Shown: positions 60,870-64,000 of the stretch, piece by piece | Numbering within the stretch: the stretch's first letter is position 1 | Layout of the letters: each line of letters opens with the position of its first letter | From: CBDEGK01 sp965237855 | Lineage (GTDB): Bacteria; Pseudomonadota; Gammaproteobacteria; Pseudomonadales; Halieaceae | Direction of reading: 5' to 3' | Length of the DNA: 64,000 nucleotides | Assembly: GCA_965237855.1 (NCBI GenBank) | Contig: CBDEGK010000008.1 | Coordinates: 496,001-560,000 of the forward strand | The notes under the pieces: generated by a model | Database searches by the model: none | What the model was told of the DNA's origin: nothing | Seen by the model: only the letters and a program-made list of their open reading frames with translations | Position numbers and translations under genes: made by a program

Positions 60870-63383
60870 ATGAAAACTAGTGCTCGTGTGGTGGTAATCG
60901 GTGGGGGAGTGGTCGGCGTCAGCACCCTCTATCACCTCGCCAGAAAGGGCTGGACTGACGTGGTATTGGTGGAGCGCAAGGAGCTCACCTCGGGTTCCAC
61001 CTGGCACGCTGCCGGGTTGCTGCCGCTGTTCAACATGAGCTACTCGGTGGGCAAGTTGCACCAGTATTCAGTTAATTTTTATCACGAGCTGGAGCGGGAG
61101 ACCGGGCAGGACGTGGGTTTTCGCGTGGTGTCCAATATTCGCCTGGCTACCTGCGCAGACCGCATGGACGAATATCGCTACTACGCCGGAGTGGCGCAGA
61201 CAGTGGGCGTTGACGTGCGTTTCCTGACACCACAACAGGTGCTGGAAATCTGGCCGATGTGCAATATTGAGGGCCTGGTGGGCGCTCTCCAACACCCGGA
61301 CGATGGCTATATACAGCCAGCGGATCTTACCCAGGCACTGGCCAAAGGCGCCCGCTCCCGCGGCGCGGAAATCTATCGCAATACCGCGGTACAGGGTATT
61401 GAAAGAAGCAGTGATGATCACTGGCTGATACATACCGACCAGGGTGATATCAGCTGTGAACATGTGGTGTCCTGTACCGGCAATTTCGCCCGCCGCACTG
61501 GAGCCATGGTGGGGCTGGATATTCCGGTAATCCCGGTGGAACACCAGTACATTGTCACCGAGCCTCACCCTGAGATCTTGTCGCGCAAACAGCAGGGCTT
61601 GCCTGAGCAGGGCGTCCTGCGGGAGCCGGATGCGGGTTACTACCTGCGTGAAGAAGCTGGCGGCTTGATCCTCGGTCCCTATGAAAAGGGTGCACCCTGT
61701 TGTTACCTGGATGGACCTGATCCGGAATCAGAATACGAGTTGTTCAACGCTGACCTGGATCGACTCGAGCCCCATATCAATGCCTGTATCAGCCGGGTGC
61801 CGGCCTTTGGCGAGGTGGGCGTCAAAACCGTGTTCAACGGTGCCATCGCCTACACGCCGGATGGTAACCCCATAATTGGTCCGGCCTGGGGTCTGCCCAA
61901 TTTCTGGTTGAACGAGGGCCACAGTTTCGGCATTACCGCAGCGGGAGGCGCCGGCTGGCAACTGGCGGAATGGATCGTTGACGGTGAGCCAACTGTGGAC
62001 ATGATGGGTGTTGATCCGCGCCGTTTTGGGCCGTATGCATCGCGCGGTTATTTGCGGCGCAAGAACGAGGAGGCCTATGCCAATGTCTTTAGCACCCACT
62101 ATCCCGATGAGGAGCGGGCAGCAGCGCGACCCTTGAAGCGTGCTCCATGCTACGATCGCATGCAAGCTCTGGGGGCTGTATTTGGACATGTTTACGGGTG
62201 GGAGCGACCCAACTGGTTCGCGCCCGTGGAGTATTCCCTGACCGCCGAGGAACTGGACCAGGCCGACACCCTGCTCAATGATAATCACTCCGCGCCGCAA
62301 CAAGATGGGCGAGTGGTAGAAAAGAATTCCTTTCGCCGTAGCAATTATTTCGAGTTTGTTGGCCAGGAGTGTCGACACGTGCAGGCCAATGTCGGCTTGC
62401 TGGACATGTCCGCTTTTTCCAAGTTCAGTGTGGCCGGAGCGGGGGCCGCTGACTGGTTGGAGTCGCTGGTCGCCAACAATATACCCCGCGGCGTCGGCCG
62501 GGTGGGTCTGTGTCATATGTTGTCGGGCAATGGCGGAGTCAGGGCTGAATTCACCATCTATAAAAAAGCTGATGGGGATTACTACCTGGTCTCCGCGGGC
62601 GCCCTGGAGCGCCATGATTGGGATTACCTGAGCAAACTGTTACCCGCCAACGGCAGTGTGCAACTTCAAAAGATCACGACGCAGTTGGGTGTCCTGGTGA
62701 TTGCCGGCCCGCGTTCCCGCGATCTATTGCAAAAGCTGACCGATACCGACTTGTCTAACGACAACTTCAAGTGGTTAACCGGGCAGGCAATCAACGTGGG
62801 ATACGCACAGGCGGATGCTCTGCGGGTCAACTTTGTTGGCGAGTTGGGCTGGGAATTACATCACCCGATAGAAATGCAAAATTACATCTTCGACGAGGTG
62901 ATGAAGGCCGGTGCCGAATTTGATATCAGGCCCTTCGGTATACGGGCCATGGATTCGATGCGTCTGGAAAAATCCTATCGCCTGATACCGCGCGAGATGT
63001 CGATCGAATACGCGGCACTGGAATCTGGACTGGATCGCTTCGTAAGACTCGATAAGGCAACTGATTTTATAGGCAAGAGTGCGTTGCAGGACTGGCAGCG
63101 ACGCGGTTTTGACAACAGTTTTGTCACCCTGGAAGTACATGGTGTAACCGACGCCGATGCGCGTGGTTCCGAGGGACTGTACAAGGGCGGAGACCTGGTT
63201 GGTCGCGCCGCCTCGGGTGGTTATGGATTTCGCACAGAGAAGTCACTCGCGCTGGGACTGGTGCAGCCAGTGTATGCAGAAGTGGGCGCCGAACTGGAAA
63301 TAGAAATTCTCAGCCAGCGCTACCACGCCACTGTCATCGCCGAATCCCCCTACGATCCAGAGAATACAGCCCTTAGATCGTAG
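60870..63383 (+). CDS. FAD-dependent dimethylglycine/sarcosine dehydrogenase-like enzyme
   Basis: This 837-residue enzyme has an N-terminal FAD/DAO domain (VVVIGGGVVGVSTLYHLARKG at 7-27; SGSTWHAAGLLPLF, the covalent-FAD His region) and a C-terminal folate-binding GcvT-like domain (about 430-837) that captures the released one-carbon unit. It oxidatively demethylates dimethylglycine or sarcosine. ATG 60870 is chosen for the FAD motif; the 40 upstream codons look unlike coding sequence. It is followed after 129 bases by the methyltransferase gene. With the BCCT carrier it forms a betaine-breakdown set. Confidence 0.92.
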   Translation: MKTSARVVVIGGGVVGVSTLYHLARKGWTDVVLVERKELTSGSTWHAAGLLPLFNMSYSVGKLHQYSVNFYHELERETGQDVGFRVVSNIRLATCADRMDEYRYYAGVAQTVGVDVRFLTPQQVLEIWPMCNIEGLVGALQHPDDGYIQPADLTQALAKGARSRGAEIYRNTAVQGIERSSDDHWLIHTDQGDISCEHVVSCTGNFARRTGAMVGLDIPVIPVEHQYIVTEPHPEILSRKQQGLPEQGVLREPDAGYYLREEAGGLILGPYEKGAPCCYLDGPDPESEYELFNADLDRLEPHINACISRVPAFGEVGVKTVFNGAIAYTPDGNPIIGPAWGLPNFWLNEGHSFGITAAGGAGWQLAEWIVDGEPTVDMMGVDPRRFGPYASRGYLRRKNEEAYANVFSTHYPDEERAAARPLKRAPCYDRMQALGAVFGHVYGWERPNWFAPVEYSLTAEELDQADTLLNDNHSAPQQDGRVVEKNSFRRSNYFEFVGQECRHVQANVGLLDMSAFSKFSVAGAGAADWLESLVANNIPRGVGRVGLCHMLSGNGGVRAEFTIYKKADGDYYLVSAGALERHDWDYLSKLLPANGSVQLQKITTQLGVLVIAGPRSRDLLQKLTDTDLSNDNFKWLTGQAINVGYAQADALRVNFVGELGWELHHPIEMQNYIFDEVMKAGAEFDIRPFGIRAMDSMRLEKSYRLIPREMSIEYAALESGLDRFVRLDKATDFIGKSALQDWQRRGFDNSFVTLEVHGVTDADARGSEGLYKGGDLVGRAASGGYGFRTEKSLALGLVQPVYAEVGAELEIEILSQRYHATVIAESPYDPENTALRS

Positions 63384-63512
63384 CGCGGACCTGTCGCGAA
63401 TAAACCTGCCTGCGTCGCAAATTCACACGCACGCAGATCAAAACAGGAACACACTAGCGGCGATATAGGGTCTATTTAATACGCGTCCCGACGCGCTTGT
63501 GGAAACCGGTAA

Positions 63513-64000
63513 ATGGGTGAACGTAGAGGACGCAGACAGTCAGGCGGAAGGGCAGCCAAGCGCGATGCGCGCCAACACTCCCAGGCCCAGATATCCGCCT
63601 TTATCGAACGGAAAATTCCCTACTTTGACTATTTGAATGAGGAGAGCCTGGAGCTCATTGAGCACAATGCCGACACGGTACTGGAGGAAATTGGCATTGA
63701 GTTTCGCGACGACGCGGAAGCGCTGGTTATTCTCAAGGACGCCGGCGCCGATGTGGACGGCGAACGGGTACGTTTCCCGCGCGGTATGTGTCGGTCAATT
63801 ATTCAAAGCAACGCCCCGGCTGAGTTCGTACAGTACGCGCGCAATCCAGCCCGCAATGTCATTATCGGCGGTGATCGCACGGTAATGGTACCCGCCTATG
63901 GGCCGCCCTTTGTGCGCGACCTCGACCAGGGGCGACGCTACGCCACGATCAAGGATTTTGAGAACTTCGTAAAACTGGCCTACATGGCCCCCGGTCTGCA
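63513..64000 (+). CDS. MttB-family trimethylamine/betaine methyltransferase (partial, runs off the window)
   Basis: The N-terminal 162 codons are present. After a basic, Gln-rich leader (residues 1-30) the sequence FDYLNEESLELIEHNADTVLEEIGIEFRDDAEAL is typical of the trimethylamine methyltransferase (MttB/MtgB) family. Canonical MttB uses pyrrolysine; most relatives beside betaine genes do not and demethylate glycine betaine or similar compounds. The relevant C-terminal half is outside the window, so this cannot be settled. GGAAAC precedes the ATG. Confidence 0.88.
   Translation, partial: MGERRGRRQSGGRAAKRDARQHSQAQISAFIERKIPYFDYLNEESLELIEHNADTVLEEIGIEFRDDAEALVILKDAGADVDGERVRFPRGMCRSIIQSNAPAEFVQYARNPARNVIIGGDRTVMVPAYGPPFVRDLDQGRRYATIKDFENFVKLAYMAPGL

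Noticed and set aside
1..64000. CRISPR arrays, tRNA, rRNA, prophage or toxin-antitoxin genes
   Set aside because: No regularly spaced repeats, cloverleaf-like sequences, phage proteins or small paired ORFs with such motifs were found by reading.

Overview
The window is chromosomal DNA from a moderately GC-rich, heterotrophic Gram-negative bacterium. Tat and lipoprotein signals, an outer-membrane-like beta-barrel, periplasmic c-type cytochromes, a BCCT betaine transporter and a large load of lipid and sterol-type catabolic genes fit a marine gammaproteobacterium (Halieaceae/Spongiibacteraceae-like). That placement is inferred from gene content alone; no rRNA or other taxonomic marker is present. 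I saw no tRNA, rRNA, CRISPR array, phage gene or intact insertion sequence.

Layout. 0.1-2.7 kb: a zinc-ribbon gene and a SulP anion transporter (STAS and cyclic-nucleotide-binding domains) whose reading frame is broken by one base. 2.7-8 kb: a small orphan ORF, a 24-bp inverted repeat that supplies the leuA stop codon, leuA, a beta-barrel-like protein, a PLP enzyme and a CPA2 antiporter. 8.1-17.3 kb: a CoA-transferase operon that continues into a TIM-barrel isomerase and a lipase-like hydrolase, a Baeyer-Villiger-type monooxygenase, a peroxiredoxin-glutaredoxin hybrid, a P450 and a phosphoesterase. 17.4-22 kb: a tightly packed operon for a Tat-exported GMC dehydrogenase, a ThuA protein and an NAD(P)-dependent reductase.

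22-46 kb is a lipid/sterol-like catabolic island: an Old-Yellow-Enzyme reductase, CYP51-like P450 and ferredoxin operon; a protein made of two related halves; a second P450 with a sulfotransferase; a Rieske oxygenase; a phosphodiesterase; a VOC protein; a polytopic membrane protein; a single-chain acyl-CoA carboxylase; two enoyl-CoA hydratases around two secreted haem proteins; and a block of SCP2-type thiolase/aldolase, DUF35, two MaoC-like proteins and a phytanoyl-CoA-dioxygenase-like enzyme. That last block matches the parts used to remove the last steroid side-chain carbons (Ltp2/ChsH1/ChsH2), with the DUF35 domain as a separate gene. P450s, the monooxygenase and the Rieske enzyme would activate the substrate, and CoA enzymes would shorten it; no acyl-CoA dehydrogenase or P450 reductase is in the window.

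46-50 kb: copper export (csoR, copA) with a near-ideal CsoR palindrome facing a glutathione transferase, and a broken beta-propeller gene behind copA. 50-56.5 kb: a cyanophycin operon (iadA, cphB, cphA and a second Mur-ligase-like protein) for making and breaking the arginine/aspartate nitrogen store. 56.7-64 kb: serine deaminase, then a glycine-betaine-type cluster (GlxA/AraC regulator, BCCT transporter, dimethylglycine-dehydrogenase-like enzyme and a partial MttB-family methyltransferase), whose products could feed serine, nitrogen and one-carbon pools.
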